DNA of 64,000 nucleotides, from positions 1,984,001-2,048,000 of the forward strand of contig NZ_CP012117.1 in NCBI RefSeq assembly GCF_001678905.1. The letters run 5' to 3'. The first letter of the stretch is position 1. Each line of letters opens with the position of its first letter. The notes under the pieces are model-generated. The model was not told the origin of the DNA and ran no database searches. It was given only the letters and a program-made list of their open reading frames with translations. This DNA is from Dermabacter vaginalis (GTDB lineage: Bacteria; Actinomycetota; Actinomycetes; Actinomycetales; Dermabacteraceae). This document shows positions 27,616 through 37,217 of the stretch, piece by piece. The position numbers and the translations under genes are program-made.

Positions 27616-27654
27616 GGGGGCGGGGGCGGCCATCGAGCCGCCCCCGCCCCCTTT
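27616..27654 (+). terminator. Terminator after fhs
   Basis: A perfect 15-bp GC stem GGGGGCGGGGGCGGC/GCCGCCCCCGCCCCC with a six-base loop, followed by only three T residues. It can also act on the convergent mrp transcript. Confidence 0.8.
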
Positions 27655-27695
27655 GATAAGTCGCAAGCGTCGGACCCCTTCGCGGGCCCCACCCC

Positions 27696-28250
27696 CTAGT
27701 GCCCGCCGGACTCCCGCTCGCGCGCGAACGTGTCCTTGGTGCCCTCCGCACTCTCGTCGAGGTCGCCCTCGTCGAAGTGTTCTTTGAGTTCCGCAAGCTC
27801 GAGACCCATCGTGTGCGTGAGAACGTTTGTGGGGAGCGCATCCTCGGTTTCCCTATCGGGGTGAGCGTCTGCTTCCGGATCGATAAAGCCATCGTCGTCG
27901 TCATCTCCCTCACCACCGATGGAGAGTCGCGGCGTGAGCTCGTCGAACGCGTAATCGCTCCCCAGGAGGAAGCCGCGGCGGAACGCGGCACGCCCGAGCA
28001 TTGCGCTCGAGGCGGTCATCGTGAGGAATTGTGCGACGAGAACGAGCGCAAGCATGCCCGCGAGCGCAAGCGACTTAGAGGCGATCGCCGCTCCCGCAAG
28101 CACGAGAACGAGGCCGAGCGTTTGCGGCTTCGACGCGGCGTGCATGCGCGAAAGAACGTCGTTGAACCGCACGAGACCCACCATGGCGATCGCCGCAATG
28201 AGCACGCCGATCACGATGAGGATCGAGCCGAGAATTTCAGCGATGCTCAC
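27696..28250 (-). CDS. mrpG: Na+/H+ antiporter subunit G with an acidic C-terminal extension
   Basis: 184 residues, while ordinary MrpG/MnhG is about 110-125. The first 110 residues match the family: three membrane helices, GLVRFNDVLSRMHAASKPQTLGLVLVLAG and a third helix ending MTASSAMLGRAAFRRG. The rest (about 70 residues) is a cytoplasmic tail with DDDDDGFIDPE and many further Asp/Glu residues. It is the last gene of the mrp operon and starts four bases inside mrpF. The tail may bind cations, protein partners or simply be variable (inference). Confidence 0.88.
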   Translation of the reverse strand: MSIAEILGSILIVIGVLIAAIAMVGLVRFNDVLSRMHAASKPQTLGLVLVLAGAAIASKSLALAGMLALVLVAQFLTMTASSAMLGRAAFRRGFLLGSDYAFDELTPRLSIGGEGDDDDDGFIDPEADAHPDRETEDALPTNVLTHTMGLELAELKEHFDEGDLDESAEGTKDTFARERESGGH

Positions 28251-28534
28251 TCAACGCCCTCCTTTCGTTCGGGAACGTCGGCGCGAGCGACGAATCTCGC
28301 GAGCGAAAGGGTGCCGATGAACGCGGTCGCTGTGAGGGCGAGGGCGGGGATGACCGCGAAGCTTGTGCCGGTCCAGGCCGAATAGAGCGCGAGCCCCATG
28401 ACCACTTGGACAACGAGCATGTCGAGCGCCACGGCACGGTCAATAATGGTGGGGCCTACGATCATGCGGTACACGATCGGGATCGAGATGAGACCGAGCG
28501 CGATCGCGGCGCCCAGAAGGATGGTGTCAAACAT
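28247..28534 (-). CDS. mrpF: Na+/H+ antiporter subunit F
   Basis: 95 residues with three predicted membrane helices. The segment RMIVGPTIIDRAVALDMLVV is diagnostic of MrpF/MnhF. It overlaps mrpE by eight bases and mrpG by four, as expected for a translationally coupled complex. Part of the membrane-embedded Mrp antiporter, possibly contributing to Na+ and pH homeostasis. Confidence 0.92.
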   Translation of the reverse strand: MFDTILLGAAIALGLISIPIVYRMIVGPTIIDRAVALDMLVVQVVMGLALYSAWTGTSFAVIPALALTATAFIGTLSLARFVARADVPERKEGVE

Positions 28535-29096
28535 CAGCCTCGCCCCCTCTCACGCTGTATCCGGCACTGTTGAGAATCTCGCGTGAGGCAAACGCGCGCA
28601 AAAGGCGCTCCTCCTGGCGCAGGATGCTGTCATGCTGCGCCTTAATCTGTTCCTTTGTGGTCACGCCGATCGCGTGGAAGAACAGGGTCCCCGTGGCACG
28701 CTGCGCCTCCACCACGACCGAGCCGGGAATCAGAGTGGCAAGGATGCCCGTGAACGAGAGAAACAGATCGCTTCGCGAGCGCAATTGCACGGCGAGCACG
28801 CTCGAGCCGGGGCTTCCGGAAGGCCTCAGGGCAAAGCGTGCGACCTGAATACTGCCCGCCACCAGATCCTTCGCGAAGTGCGCGAAAAAGACGAGCGCGC
28901 TCACGGGTCGTAGCGTGACTTCGCGGCTCAGCGGGGGCGCGGGGAACATCACGTAGATCGACGCGCCAAGGAGGAGCCCGCCGAGAATACTGAGAACGCT
29001 AAATTCTCCCCACAGGAGGCACCATGCGAGGGCGCCCCCCACGATGCCAAGGGCATGCGTGGGCAGTACGCGGACGCGGTTGAGGAGGCGTGTCAT
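28527..29096 (-). CDS. mrpE: Na+/H+ antiporter subunit E
   Basis: 189 residues. Two or three N-terminal membrane helices are followed by a cytoplasmic domain with VQLRSRSDLFLSFTGILATLIPGSVVVE and a segment LFFHAIGV, both typical for MrpE. Overlaps mrpD by four bases (ATGA) and mrpF by eight. The family function is assembly and structure of the Mrp complex rather than proton translocation itself. Confidence 0.92.
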   Translation of the reverse strand: MTRLLNRVRVLPTHALGIVGGALAWCLLWGEFSVLSILGGLLLGASIYVMFPAPPLSREVTLRPVSALVFFAHFAKDLVAGSIQVARFALRPSGSPGSSVLAVQLRSRSDLFLSFTGILATLIPGSVVVEAQRATGTLFFHAIGVTTKEQIKAQHDSILRQEERLLRAFASREILNSAGYSVRGGEADV

Positions 29097-30658
29097 TCGG
29101 GCGCCACCTGCCCTCCACCGGCATCGTCGATGTTGAATACGAGACGATCGGCGGCACCGTCGCCAAGTACGGCATTCACGTAAGGGACGCGTTCGAGCAG
29201 CGAGTGCGCCGCCCTATCGCTATAACCAATCAGGGGCCCGGCAAACACCGTGAGAGCGAGGGAGAAAGCCACAAGAGTGGCTGTCGAACCACTCATGAGC
29301 AGGGGCGTCACAGGCTTATCTTTCGCGATTTGCTCGGGGGTTTCTTGCCAAAAGGCGCGGTTCCACACCTTCGCGATGGCGTACATGGTGAGAAGCGAGG
29401 TAATAGCGCTCAACGCCACAAGGATCCACGCGAGCACGCTCCCACGCTCGATACCGCCGATAACGAGGCCCACCTTTCCAATAAAACCACTCATTGGGGG
29501 CACACCCGCGAGGTTCATCGCTGGCACGAAGAAGAGGATCGCGAGCCACGGCGCGGCCTTTGCGAGCCCGCCGAGCTTCGCGAGGTTCGTAGTGCCACCC
29601 ACGTGTTCGATGAGACCCGCCGCGAGGAACAGCGTGGACTGCACCGTAATGTGGTGGGCCACGTAGAACACGGTTGCCGTCATGGAGATCTGCGAGGAGA
29701 TGCCAATACCGAACATCATGTAGCCCATGTGGCTCACGAGGGTAAAGGACAGCACGCGTTTGAGGTCCGTTTGCGCAATCGCCCCAAAAATGCCGATCAC
29801 GAGGCTGAATCCGGCCGCAACAAGCAACACGGTCGAGATTTCCGATTCGGGGAACATAAGGGTTTCGAGGCGGATGATCGCGTAAATCCCCACCTTCGTG
29901 AGGAGGCCGGCAAACACCGCGGTCACGGGCGCGGGTGCGGTTGGGTAGGAGTCGGGCAGCCACGCGGAAAGCGGGAAGATCGCCGCCTTGAGCCCGAACG
30001 CGAGGAGCAACACGAACTCGATGAGGAGGCGCACATGGTGGTCCACGTGGTCCATGCGTGCGGCAATTTCGGCAAGGTTGACGGTTCCGACGGCTGCGTA
30101 GCAACTCGCGATTCCCACGAGGAAAAGCAGTGAACTCACCATCGATACGATCACGTATGTCGTCGCGGCTCGCACCCTACTGGCGGACCCACCGAGCGTG
30201 AGCAGCACGAACGAGGCGGCGAGAAGAATCTCGAACCCCACGTACATGTTGAACAGATCGCCCGCGAGGAACGCGTTCGAGACTCCCGCGACGAGCAGAA
30301 GGTACGAAGGGTGGAAGATCGCGATCGGCGTCGACTCGATGTGTTCGGAGATGGTCTGGGCACTCGCATAGATAAGCACGGCGAGCGTCACAAATGAGGA
30401 AACGAACAGCATGAGGCCCGTGAGCCTATCGGCGACAAGCACGATGCCGAGCGTGGGCGTCCACTTGCCGATCTGGAGCACGAGGATGTTGTTCTCGTTG
30501 ATCCAGTACATGAGCAGCGCCGCAATCACGAGATTCACGCTGAGCGTGCCGATCGATACGGCGAGCTGGAGTCGAGTGCGGTGGCGCGTGAGCAGTGCGA
30601 AGGCGGCGCCGAGAAGCGGAAGCATCACGGGTGCGGCGAGGAGAATCTCGGGGCTCAT
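29093..30658 (-). CDS. mrpD: Na+/H+ antiporter subunit D
   Basis: 521 residues, about 14 membrane helices. It belongs to the proton-pumping NuoL/M/N-like family: conserved PLSAWLPDSYPTAPAPVTAVFAGLLTKVGIYAIIR carries the Lys expected in the channel, and LKRVLSFTLVSHMGYMMFGIG the second. MrpD and MrpA form the two antiporter-like subunits. Overlaps mrpC and mrpE by four bases each. This is not part of respiratory complex I, since the other Nuo subunits are absent and MrpC/E/F/G are present. Confidence 0.95.
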   Translation of the reverse strand: MSPEILLAAPVMLPLLGAAFALLTRHRTRLQLAVSIGTLSVNLVIAALLMYWINENNILVLQIGKWTPTLGIVLVADRLTGLMLFVSSFVTLAVLIYASAQTISEHIESTPIAIFHPSYLLLVAGVSNAFLAGDLFNMYVGFEILLAASFVLLTLGGSASRVRAATTYVIVSMVSSLLFLVGIASCYAAVGTVNLAEIAARMDHVDHHVRLLIEFVLLLAFGLKAAIFPLSAWLPDSYPTAPAPVTAVFAGLLTKVGIYAIIRLETLMFPESEISTVLLVAAGFSLVIGIFGAIAQTDLKRVLSFTLVSHMGYMMFGIGISSQISMTATVFYVAHHITVQSTLFLAAGLIEHVGGTTNLAKLGGLAKAAPWLAILFFVPAMNLAGVPPMSGFIGKVGLVIGGIERGSVLAWILVALSAITSLLTMYAIAKVWNRAFWQETPEQIAKDKPVTPLLMSGSTATLVAFSLALTVFAGPLIGYSDRAAHSLLERVPYVNAVLGDGAADRLVFNIDDAGGGQVAPE

Positions 30659-31239
30659 GAGCTCTCCTCCTCGTCGTCCGTGTCACTTTCAGTCAGGCTG
30701 TATTCCACATCCTCGTCGGAAGTGAAGTCGTCGGAGATATCGTCGCTCCGGTCATCCTGGGACCTCGCGCAAGCCTTTTCGGCCTCTTCTTGCATGCGTT
30801 CCCGCTCACGTTCCTCGCGCTGCTCGTCGGCTTCAAAGCCCACACGCTCGATGTGCTCGTGACGGTGGCGTTCCACGAGCCTGCGCGAGCGGTCGGCAAT
30901 GCGAAGATCCTCAACGTCATCGGGGACTTCGTCGTGGCCGAAAAGCTGCCACGAGCGGTAGGAGAGCGCCATGCCGAAGCCCGTGAGAGCCAAGGAGATC
31001 ACGATCGCGGTGAGCACCATCGCCATAGGGAGCGGGTCACTCATGCCCTCGACCGCCCCCGAACCTTCGAACGGGGGAGTTCCGGGGGTGCCGATCGCGA
31101 GAAGGAACAAAAGGTTGATGCCATTACCTGCGAGGACCGCGCCCATGATGATGCGCGAAAGGGTGCGTTCGAGCAGCATGTAGATCCCGCTCGCGATGAG
31201 CACTGCGGCGAGGAGAAGAACGAGGAGGCTAACGTGCAT
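30655..31239 (-). CDS. mrpC: Na+/H+ antiporter subunit C with a long charged C-terminal tail
   Basis: 194 residues; NuoK-like MrpC is usually about 110-125. ATG 31239 is chosen because the preceding in-frame residues are not family-like. Residues 1-112 carry three membrane helices with GIYMLLERTLSRIIMGAVLAGNGINLLFL and MAMVLTAIVISLALTGFG. About 80 residues follow that are highly charged (ERERERMQEEAEK, then DD/EE-rich repeats up to the end). Overlaps mrpA by 11 bases and mrpD by four. The tail should be cytoplasmic; its role is unknown, and mrpG of this operon has a comparable one. Confidence 0.9.
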   Translation of the reverse strand: MHVSLLVLLLAAVLIASGIYMLLERTLSRIIMGAVLAGNGINLLFLLAIGTPGTPPFEGSGAVEGMSDPLPMAMVLTAIVISLALTGFGMALSYRSWQLFGHDEVPDDVEDLRIADRSRRLVERHRHEHIERVGFEADEQREERERERMQEEAEKACARSQDDRSDDISDDFTSDEDVEYSLTESDTDDEEESS

Positions 31240-34147
31240 CGAGCTCCGCCTCCTGGTGCCTATCGATTTGTTCGCCGAGCGTGCGCAAGATGTCGAGGGC
31301 GAGCCCCACGACGATGAGGTACACGCCAATATCGAACATGAGTGCGCTCGCGAGTTCGATTTCACCGAGCACGGGCAGATGCCCGATCCACACGTAGCTC
31401 TGGAACACGGTGCCGCCTAGCAAAAGAGGCGTGATGCCGGTAAGTAATGCGAGCACCATGCCTACGCCGAGGAGGGCCCCTGCCTGCACGGGTGCAGCCT
31501 CGTTGAGCTCGTATCGGCCTCCGGCGAGGTAGCGCAGCGTAATCGCGAGACCTGCGACCAGGCCGCCAGCGAAGCCGCCTCCGGGGAAATTGTGGCCCGC
31601 GAACAGCAAGTAAATGCTGAGCACCATGAGCATCGGGAAGGCGAGGCGTGTGATCACTTCAAGCACAACCATGCGCCGCTCGGGTGCGAGGGTGCGGCTC
31701 GCGAGGAGCCACGTGGCGCCGCGGTTGCCTTCGAGGTCTTCGCTTTCATTGTGGAATCGAAGCGTGTTCTCGGGGATGGAAGGATCGGAACTCCGCCGCC
31801 AAATCGACAGGTCTTCTTCGAGGTCCCCCACGCGCACGATCTGCTGCTCGCGTTTTCGCACGAAAATGAGGGAGGCGATGCCGGAGGCGACGACGAGGAC
31901 CACCGCGATCTCGCCCATCGTGTCCCACACACGCGCATCCACGAGAGCAACGTTAACCGCATTGTGGCCCTTGCCGATTTCATATCCCGCCTCGATGAGT
32001 TCGGGACCGATCGGCGCGGCGATCCGTGCACCAGCCGCGTACGCGAAAACGGTCACGATCACGGCGGCCGTGAGGATCGCGATCGACCAGCGCGTGAATT
32101 GGTCGAAACGGCGAGGGCGGATCGAGAAGTGGGCGGGGAGGCGGCGCAGCACAAGAATGAGCACCACGGTCATCATCGACTCAACGAAAAGCTGGGTCGC
32201 GGCGACGTCGGGTGCGCCGTACATCATGAACAAAAGCGCAACGCCAAAGCCCGTGCCCGAAATAAGGAGGGCCGCCCTGAGCCGGCGCCGTGCGCGCGCG
32301 GCGCCGAGCGCGGCGAGGCCGGCGAAGCCCACCACGGCGATTTCGGCGGGGTGAGCAAATAACACGAGGTTGTCGGGGGCCTTCCCCGTGAAGGCGATGG
32401 CTCCCGCGAGCACCACGACGAACACGAGGAAGATCGTGCCGAGGTGAACGGGAAGCGAGCCTCGCTGGAAGAAGGCGGTTGTGCGCACCGCGAGCGAATC
32501 GACTTCACGCATGGATGCGCGAAAAAGTCTTTCTGCGTCGCACCAGCGCCCAAGGGCCGTGTTCTGCGGGCTTACCGCCTTTTGCACACGTTCGAACGGT
32601 GCGTGGGCGATCGCGAGCACGGTACCGAGCGTGAGCGCTGCGAGTGAGCAGAGGAGCGGGAGCGATACGTGGTCGGGGATCACGGCGAGGTGGCCGAGCT
32701 CCCCCACCTTCGCGCTCGTGCCACCCGCGATGAGGGTCGCGAGAACCTCGAGTTGCGGCGCGAGCACGATCGCGGCGAGGCTCGCAGCCGCAACGATCGC
32801 GGGGATGAGCTGGAAACGAAGCGTGGGCTGCTTGTGCTTCACGCCGCGTGCGCCGGGGAACACGTGGAAGAAGAAGCGGCACGAATACGCGACCGTGAGC
32901 ACGGATCCCGCGACGGTCGCGGCGAGAATCGCGAGGCCCCACGGCTCCCCCTCGGCGAAGGTGTAGAACACCGCTTCCTTCGCCACGAACCCGAACAGCG
33001 GCGGGAAAGCGGCCATCGATGCCGCACTCACGAACGCGACAATGCCCACGATCGGGAGGTCCTTGAAAACGCCGTGGAGTTCACGCAGATCGCGTGTGCC
33101 GTAGCACTTGTCGATGATGCCCACGCTCATAAAGAGCGGCGCTTTGAAGAGCGCGTGGGCGAGCGTGAGCATGGCGCCGGCAAAAACCGCTTCGGGTGTC
33201 GCGATCCCCGCGATCGCTGCCATAAATCCAAGCTGCGACACCGTTCCGTACGCGAGCAGGAGCTTGATGTCGGTTTGCCGGAGGGCACGCCAACCACCGA
33301 GCAGCATGGTCACGGCACCGAGGGCGGAAACCGCGATCGTGAGAGGTCCGACGGTGGCCAGGAGCGGGGCGAACCTCAAAAGAACGTAGATGCCGCCCTT
33401 CACCATGGCTGCGGCGTGAAGGTACGCCGATACCGGTGTTGGTGCGGCCATCGCACCGGGGAGCCAGAAGTGCCCGGGGGCAAGCGCCGATTTCGTTGCG
33501 GCACCGATGAGCACGAGCACGAGGGCCACAACGAGGTACGGCGACACCGCGGCAAACGCGGGCGACGTGAGGATCTCGGAGATTCGCATGCTGCCGGCTT
33601 TAACGCCGAGCATGATGAGCCCCACCATGAGGGCGAGGCCGCCTGCGGTCGTGGAGATGAGTGCGTTAATCGCGGCGCGACGGGAGGCCTGTTTCGTGAC
33701 GTAGTGGCCGATGAGCAGGTAGGAGAACACGGTCGTGAGCTCCCAGAACACGAACAGCATCATTGCGTCGTCGGCGAGCACTAGCCCGAGCATGGCCCCC
33801 GAGAATGCCGTGAACACACCCGCGAATCGCGCGAGCGACGGCTCCGTTTCTTTGAAGTACCGCGAGCAGTACAGCATGATGACGGTGCCGATACCCGAAA
33901 CGATGAGCACGAACAGCCACGCGAGTGGATCGAGCGCGAAGCTTAGCGTGATCCCGAACTGCGGGATCCACGGGTAAGTCTCCACCGCGGGGGTCTCGGC
34001 GAGCGCAGCCGGTGAGTGCGAGAGAAGGTACGCCGCCGTGGCTGCAGGAATAAGCGCGATCGGCAGAAATGCCTTTTGCCGCCACCATTTCACGAGGAGG
34101 GGCGCTATAAGTGCCATCGCGAAGTGCGCAGCGATGGCGATAATCAT
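31229..34147 (-). CDS. mrpA: Na+/H+ antiporter subunits A and B fused
   Basis: 972 residues. The first about 790 are MrpA: NuoL-like, with LPGAMAAPTPVSAYLHAAAMVKGGIYVLLR, then the MrpA-specific C-terminal region including LMMYGAPDVAATQLFVESMMTVVLILVLRRLP. The last about 150 residues are MrpB: LFAGHNFPGGGFAGGLVAGLAI and an end IGVYLIVVGLALDILRTLGE. This A-B fusion explains the absence of a separate mrpB. Multi-spanning inner-membrane protein, first gene of the operon mrpA(B)CDEFG; promoter expected in the short gap 34148-34229, where I see no clear motif. Confidence 0.95.
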   Translation of the reverse strand: MIIAIAAHFAMALIAPLLVKWWRQKAFLPIALIPAATAAYLLSHSPAALAETPAVETYPWIPQFGITLSFALDPLAWLFVLIVSGIGTVIMLYCSRYFKETEPSLARFAGVFTAFSGAMLGLVLADDAMMLFVFWELTTVFSYLLIGHYVTKQASRRAAINALISTTAGGLALMVGLIMLGVKAGSMRISEILTSPAFAAVSPYLVVALVLVLIGAATKSALAPGHFWLPGAMAAPTPVSAYLHAAAMVKGGIYVLLRFAPLLATVGPLTIAVSALGAVTMLLGGWRALRQTDIKLLLAYGTVSQLGFMAAIAGIATPEAVFAGAMLTLAHALFKAPLFMSVGIIDKCYGTRDLRELHGVFKDLPIVGIVAFVSAASMAAFPPLFGFVAKEAVFYTFAEGEPWGLAILAATVAGSVLTVAYSCRFFFHVFPGARGVKHKQPTLRFQLIPAIVAAASLAAIVLAPQLEVLATLIAGGTSAKVGELGHLAVIPDHVSLPLLCSLAALTLGTVLAIAHAPFERVQKAVSPQNTALGRWCDAERLFRASMREVDSLAVRTTAFFQRGSLPVHLGTIFLVFVVVLAGAIAFTGKAPDNLVLFAHPAEIAVVGFAGLAALGAARARRRLRAALLISGTGFGVALLFMMYGAPDVAATQLFVESMMTVVLILVLRRLPAHFSIRPRRFDQFTRWSIAILTAAVIVTVFAYAAGARIAAPIGPELIEAGYEIGKGHNAVNVALVDARVWDTMGEIAVVLVVASGIASLIFVRKREQQIVRVGDLEEDLSIWRRSSDPSIPENTLRFHNESEDLEGNRGATWLLASRTLAPERRMVVLEVITRLAFPMLMVLSIYLLFAGHNFPGGGFAGGLVAGLAITLRYLAGGRYELNEAAPVQAGALLGVGMVLALLTGITPLLLGGTVFQSYVWIGHLPVLGEIELASALMFDIGVYLIVVGLALDILRTLGEQIDRHQEAELDAR

Positions 34148-34229
34148 GCGGGGGTATCCGTCCTCGTAGTGTCGGTGCGGGGACGCTTAAGTTTATCAAG
34201 TCATACGCGCGACGCGGCGAACCGTCCCG

Positions 34230-34940
34230 CTACACGGAATAATCCCATCCCTCGGGAAGTACGCGACACTCGAGTTTCCCTTCGAGTAGTCGCTGCTGGA
34301 CATCACCGGTAGCGTATGCGCTCGCGAGCTCGAGCGAACCATCACTGAAGTACCGGTCCAGGTACTCCTCTTCGGAAGGGAAGCCCGCGATAGTCACCCC
34401 CTGCTTTTCGAGACACGGAATGACGACATCTTTTTGGAACTGCCACAAATCGCTTGCTTGCCTCTCGTTTGGCATCTCCCCCAGCGATGTAAATTTCGCG
34501 GAGCATCCATATTCCGAAACGGACCATTCAAGCGGCTTGCTCAGCGAAAACTCACCCCGCGTCACAATACCTTCGGAGGAAACATCGGTGTCGCTCCAGC
34601 CGTCGTCGTGCATACACCGCACCCAGGCGTCTTGATCGTCCTTTACTTCCGCAGGGCTGTCTGGTTTCTCGGGTGCTGTGCGGCCTTGCGATGCATAGGC
34701 ACTTTCGATACGTGCCCATTCGGCATCGAGCGCTTCTTCTCGGCTGACCTTCGGAAAGTAGCGGCTGCCCTGACCGTCGAGGCGAACTCGGGCATCCTGT
34801 ACCCATTGCTCGTGCGTCGAGGAAGGAGCAACTTTCGGTGAAGATTCCGAGTTCACGGGAGAGCTTGAGCATCCCGCGACCATGAGCGCGACGGTGGCGC
34901 ACGAAGCGACTGCGGACAACATCTTCGTCATCGTCTTCAT
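34230..34940 (-). CDS. Small secreted lipoprotein of unknown function
   Basis: 236 residues from ATG 34940, with GGAGAAG upstream; the in-frame extension to 34997 is not signal-like. The N-terminus KTMTKMLSAVASCATVALMVAGCSSS is a lipoprotein signal with lipobox VAGC. The mature part is rich in charged residues and has Cys in WVRCMHDDGW, YGCSAKF, PCLEKQG and ECRVLPEGW, possibly forming two disulfides. The WVRCMHDDGW and ...EYLDRYFSDG... arrangement recalls other actinobacterial lipoproteins of unknown function. The codon use is more AT-rich than its neighbours. Confidence 0.75.
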   Translation of the reverse strand: MKTMTKMLSAVASCATVALMVAGCSSSPVNSESSPKVAPSSTHEQWVQDARVRLDGQGSRYFPKVSREEALDAEWARIESAYASQGRTAPEKPDSPAEVKDDQDAWVRCMHDDGWSDTDVSSEGIVTRGEFSLSKPLEWSVSEYGCSAKFTSLGEMPNERQASDLWQFQKDVVIPCLEKQGVTIAGFPSEEEYLDRYFSDGSLELASAYATGDVQQRLLEGKLECRVLPEGWDYSV

Positions 34941-35048
34941 TGACTTCTCCTCATCGCAAGGCCACGCTTCACTCCGCATGGGGGTCCTGCGAACCACCTC
35001 AAGAATACAACTTAAGTCCCGTTTTGTGCACTGGGTCTCACGCTGCTT

Positions 35049-35819
35049 TTAGAACAGTTCGTTCGGCTCCACGAGGAAATCTTCATGGTCAAGCACAAAC
35101 CCACCGGTTTCGTCCCAAATCGCGCGCGCCACAGCGCTACAGCCGAGGTAGGCCTCGCGCCATTCACGAATCTGCGACTTCTCGGGGTTTTCGGCAACGA
35201 GCGTCGAAGGGTCATCGGGGCGATAGGCCACGGTGTACAGCGCCGCACCTTCCTTCACCCATTCGACGTGCTCGATCGCAGGAATTTCACCCTCGAGCGT
35301 CGATGCCTCAACCACAAGGTCGGCGTGCGCAAAAATTGGGGCGGAGAGCATGTAGGGGAAACCGTCGGCCTCCCCCACGATCTCCGCTTCCTTGACGATC
35401 TTTTGCACGATCTCGAGCAGGTCTTTCGGAGCGAGCTCGTAGGCCGCGACCACGTGGAGGCCAGGCTGCATGAACTGATGCGGGGCGAGTTCGTGGCCCG
35501 TGTCGGTCACGAGTTTCCCGCCGAGGCGGCGCACAACATTGAGGGCGAATTCGAGAATCTCGCGCTCCTCCCCCGCGGGCACGCCGTTCGGGAAGGCCGT
35601 ATCGAAGCCGTAACCATCGGGGACGTCCGAAGGGCCGCCATCGCGATGCATGGGAACCTCGATGCTCGCCTCATTCTTCGAGGGGTGCCACACCAGCGAG
35701 GTCGTATCGCTCACGCGAATCGTTTTCTTCTTCTTGCGTGCGAGCGGGTAACGGTTGAGCACGAGCGCGAAGAGATCATCGAGCCCGTAGCTTTGATCGA
35801 GAACAAGCGTGTGCGTCAC
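35049..35819 (-). CDS. Conserved-looking protein of unknown function
   Basis: 256 residues, no signal peptide and no membrane segments. The N-terminus [36 protein letters not shown] is followed by a mixed alpha/beta region with Trp-rich C-terminal half ([27 protein letters not shown]). I do not recognise a family or an active site. It starts four bases inside the dcd gene end (ATGA-type coupling), so it is co-transcribed with dcd; that association is the only functional hint. Confidence 0.75.
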   Translation of the reverse strand: MTHTLVLDQSYGLDDLFALVLNRYPLARKKKKTIRVSDTTSLVWHPSKNEASIEVPMHRDGGPSDVPDGYGFDTAFPNGVPAGEEREILEFALNVVRRLGGKLVTDTGHELAPHQFMQPGLHVVAAYELAPKDLLEIVQKIVKEAEIVGEADGFPYMLSAPIFAHADLVVEASTLEGEIPAIEHVEWVKEGAALYTVAYRPDDPSTLVAENPEKSQIREWREAYLGCSAVARAIWDETGGFVLDHEDFLVEPNELF

Positions 35820-36418
35820 GGGGTCTCCTCCAAGGGTGTTGCGGGGATCTGCGTGCGGTGAAAGTTCATGTAGGAGCGGGAAGCCGTCGGACCCCGTTGC
35901 CCCCGGTACCTGTTGAGGTTCCCCTCCGAGCCGTACGGATGTTCCGCCTCGCTACTGAGGCGGAAAAAGCACAGCTGGCCAATCTTCATGCCGGGCCACA
36001 GCGCCACGGGCAGGGTTGCCATGTTCGAGAGTTCAAGGGTGATGTGCCCCTCGAACCCCGGGTCGATAAAGCCCGCGGTCGAGTGGGTGAGAAGCCCGAG
36101 GCGGCCGAGGCTCGACTTCCCCTCAAGGCGCGCGGCGATGTCGTTCGGGAGGCTCACCGTTTCGTAGGTCGAGGCGAGCACGAACTCGCCAGGGTGCAGC
36201 ATGTACGGCTGGTCAGGATCGACCTCCACGAGGCGCGTAAGCTCCGCCTGCTCCTTCGCAGGGTTGATCATCGCGTACTTGTGGTTGTCGAAGAGTCGAA
36301 AGAATCGATCGATCCGCACGTCCACGGACGCAGGCTGAACGAACTCATCACCAAAGGGGGCGATGCCGATGCGGCCCGCCTCGATTTCCGCGCGAATATC
36401 ACGATCACTGAGAAGCAC
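35816..36418 (-). CDS. dcd: dCTP deaminase
   Basis: 200 residues, trimeric dUTPase-fold enzyme that deaminates dCTP to dUTP for thymidylate synthesis. The substrate-binding [13 protein letters not shown], the active-site [20 protein letters not shown] (catalytic Glu about residue 129), and a C-terminal Gln/Arg-rich lid ([11 protein letters not shown]) are present. The actinobacterial homologue from Mycobacterium is a bifunctional dCTP deaminase/dUTPase; whether this one is cannot be told here. ATG 36418. The CGTCGGACCCC string at 35888 within the C-terminal codons resembles one arm of the 27-bp repeat. Confidence 0.94.
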   Translation of the reverse strand: MLLSDRDIRAEIEAGRIGIAPFGDEFVQPASVDVRIDRFFRLFDNHKYAMINPAKEQAELTRLVEVDPDQPYMLHPGEFVLASTYETVSLPNDIAARLEGKSSLGRLGLLTHSTAGFIDPGFEGHITLELSNMATLPVALWPGMKIGQLCFFRLSSEAEHPYGSEGNLNRYRGQRGPTASRSYMNFHRTQIPATPLEETP

Positions 36419-36500
36419 GCCTCTATCTTAACTCGAGGCCACTTGCCTCACGCCGGTTTGGAGGTGCGGCGCGCGGCGGCTACACTGGGGAGGCACATTC

Positions 36501-36574
36501 GCGGATGTAGTTCAATGGTAGAACTTCAGCTTCCCAAGCTGACAGCGCGGGTTCGATTCCCGTCATCCGCTCCA
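36501..36574 (+). tRNA. tRNA-Gly (anticodon CCC)
   Basis: 74 nt with encoded CCA: GCGGATGTAGTTCAATGG, anticodon loop TTCCCAA (CCC), T-arm CGGGTTCGATTCCCG, end CATCCGC plus TCCA. All stems pair. Confidence 0.95.
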
Positions 36575-36601
36575 TTTTTCCACCGGATTGCATAGACGTT
36601 G

Positions 36602-36640
36602 CGGGGGTTATCCCAGCCGTCACGACCGGAATAACCCCCA
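36602..36640. repeat. Inverted repeat between tRNA-Gly and the reductase remnant
   Basis: CGGGGGTTAT and its complement ATAACCCCC (36603-36611 with 36631-36639) form a 9-bp stem with an internal CC...GG extension. No T run follows on either strand, so it is not a clear intrinsic terminator, but its position between convergent transcripts suggests a transcription-ending role. Confidence 0.4.
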
Positions 36641-36665
36641 CAAACCCTATGGAATCCAGGAGAGG

Positions 36666-37217
36666 TTAGAGCTTCGACGCCACCTCGTACGCATCCCAGA
36701 TCGCGTACTGGATGTTCGAAATCTTGCGGGCGTCACCGAGAATATTCTTCGGCACGTTCACGTCCGTGATCGCCTCCCACATCGCGCTATCGCGCGCGTA
36801 CCCGATCGCGGACACCACCGAATCGGCTTCGAGCTCGCGCTCCTTGCCATCGACCTTCACGAGCAGGCCCTTCTCGGTCGTGCGAATCGCCGAGGCTTCC
36901 GTGAGCACCTCGATACCGCGGTACGGCACGAGCTTGTGGAGCATGTCGTGGTTGGCGTGGCACAGGGGGCCATTCTTCGCGAGCAGATCCTTTTCGACCT
37001 CGACGATCGTGACCTCACGGCCCTTCTCGACGAGAGAAAGGGCAAGCTCACAGCCCGTGAGGCCGCCGCCGATGACGACAACCTTCCTACCCAAGTCGTC
37101 CTGCGCGAGGAGGGCATCGGTCGCTTCGACGACCTCCCTCGCGTCACCAAGATCAAGCATGCGCGGCTTCGAGCCGGTCGCCACGAGAACGTGATCCCAC
37201 TCGCCGCTCTTAATCAT
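36666..37217 (-). pseudogene. C-terminal remnant of a dienoyl-CoA/2-enoate reductase-type flavoprotein
   Basis: 183 residues that resemble only the last third of FadH/OYE-type NADH:flavin oxidoreductases (full length about 650): HVLVATGSKPRMLDLGDA, the second Rossmann motif KVVVIGGGLTGCELALSLVEKGREVTIVE, and the end SVVSAIGYARDS...DAYEVASKL. The N-terminal FMN-binding TIM barrel and the iron-sulfur cysteines are missing. Upstream codons CCG-GAG continue one or two family-like residues (PEM), then homology stops next to the ABC transporter gene. The natural start would lie far upstream, so this looks like a truncation by deletion rather than a small protein. Confidence 0.75.

Noticed and set aside
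27696-34147. Respiratory complex I operon
   Set aside because: NuoL/M/K-like subunits are present, but MrpE, MrpF, MrpG and the MrpB domain identify an Mrp antiporter.
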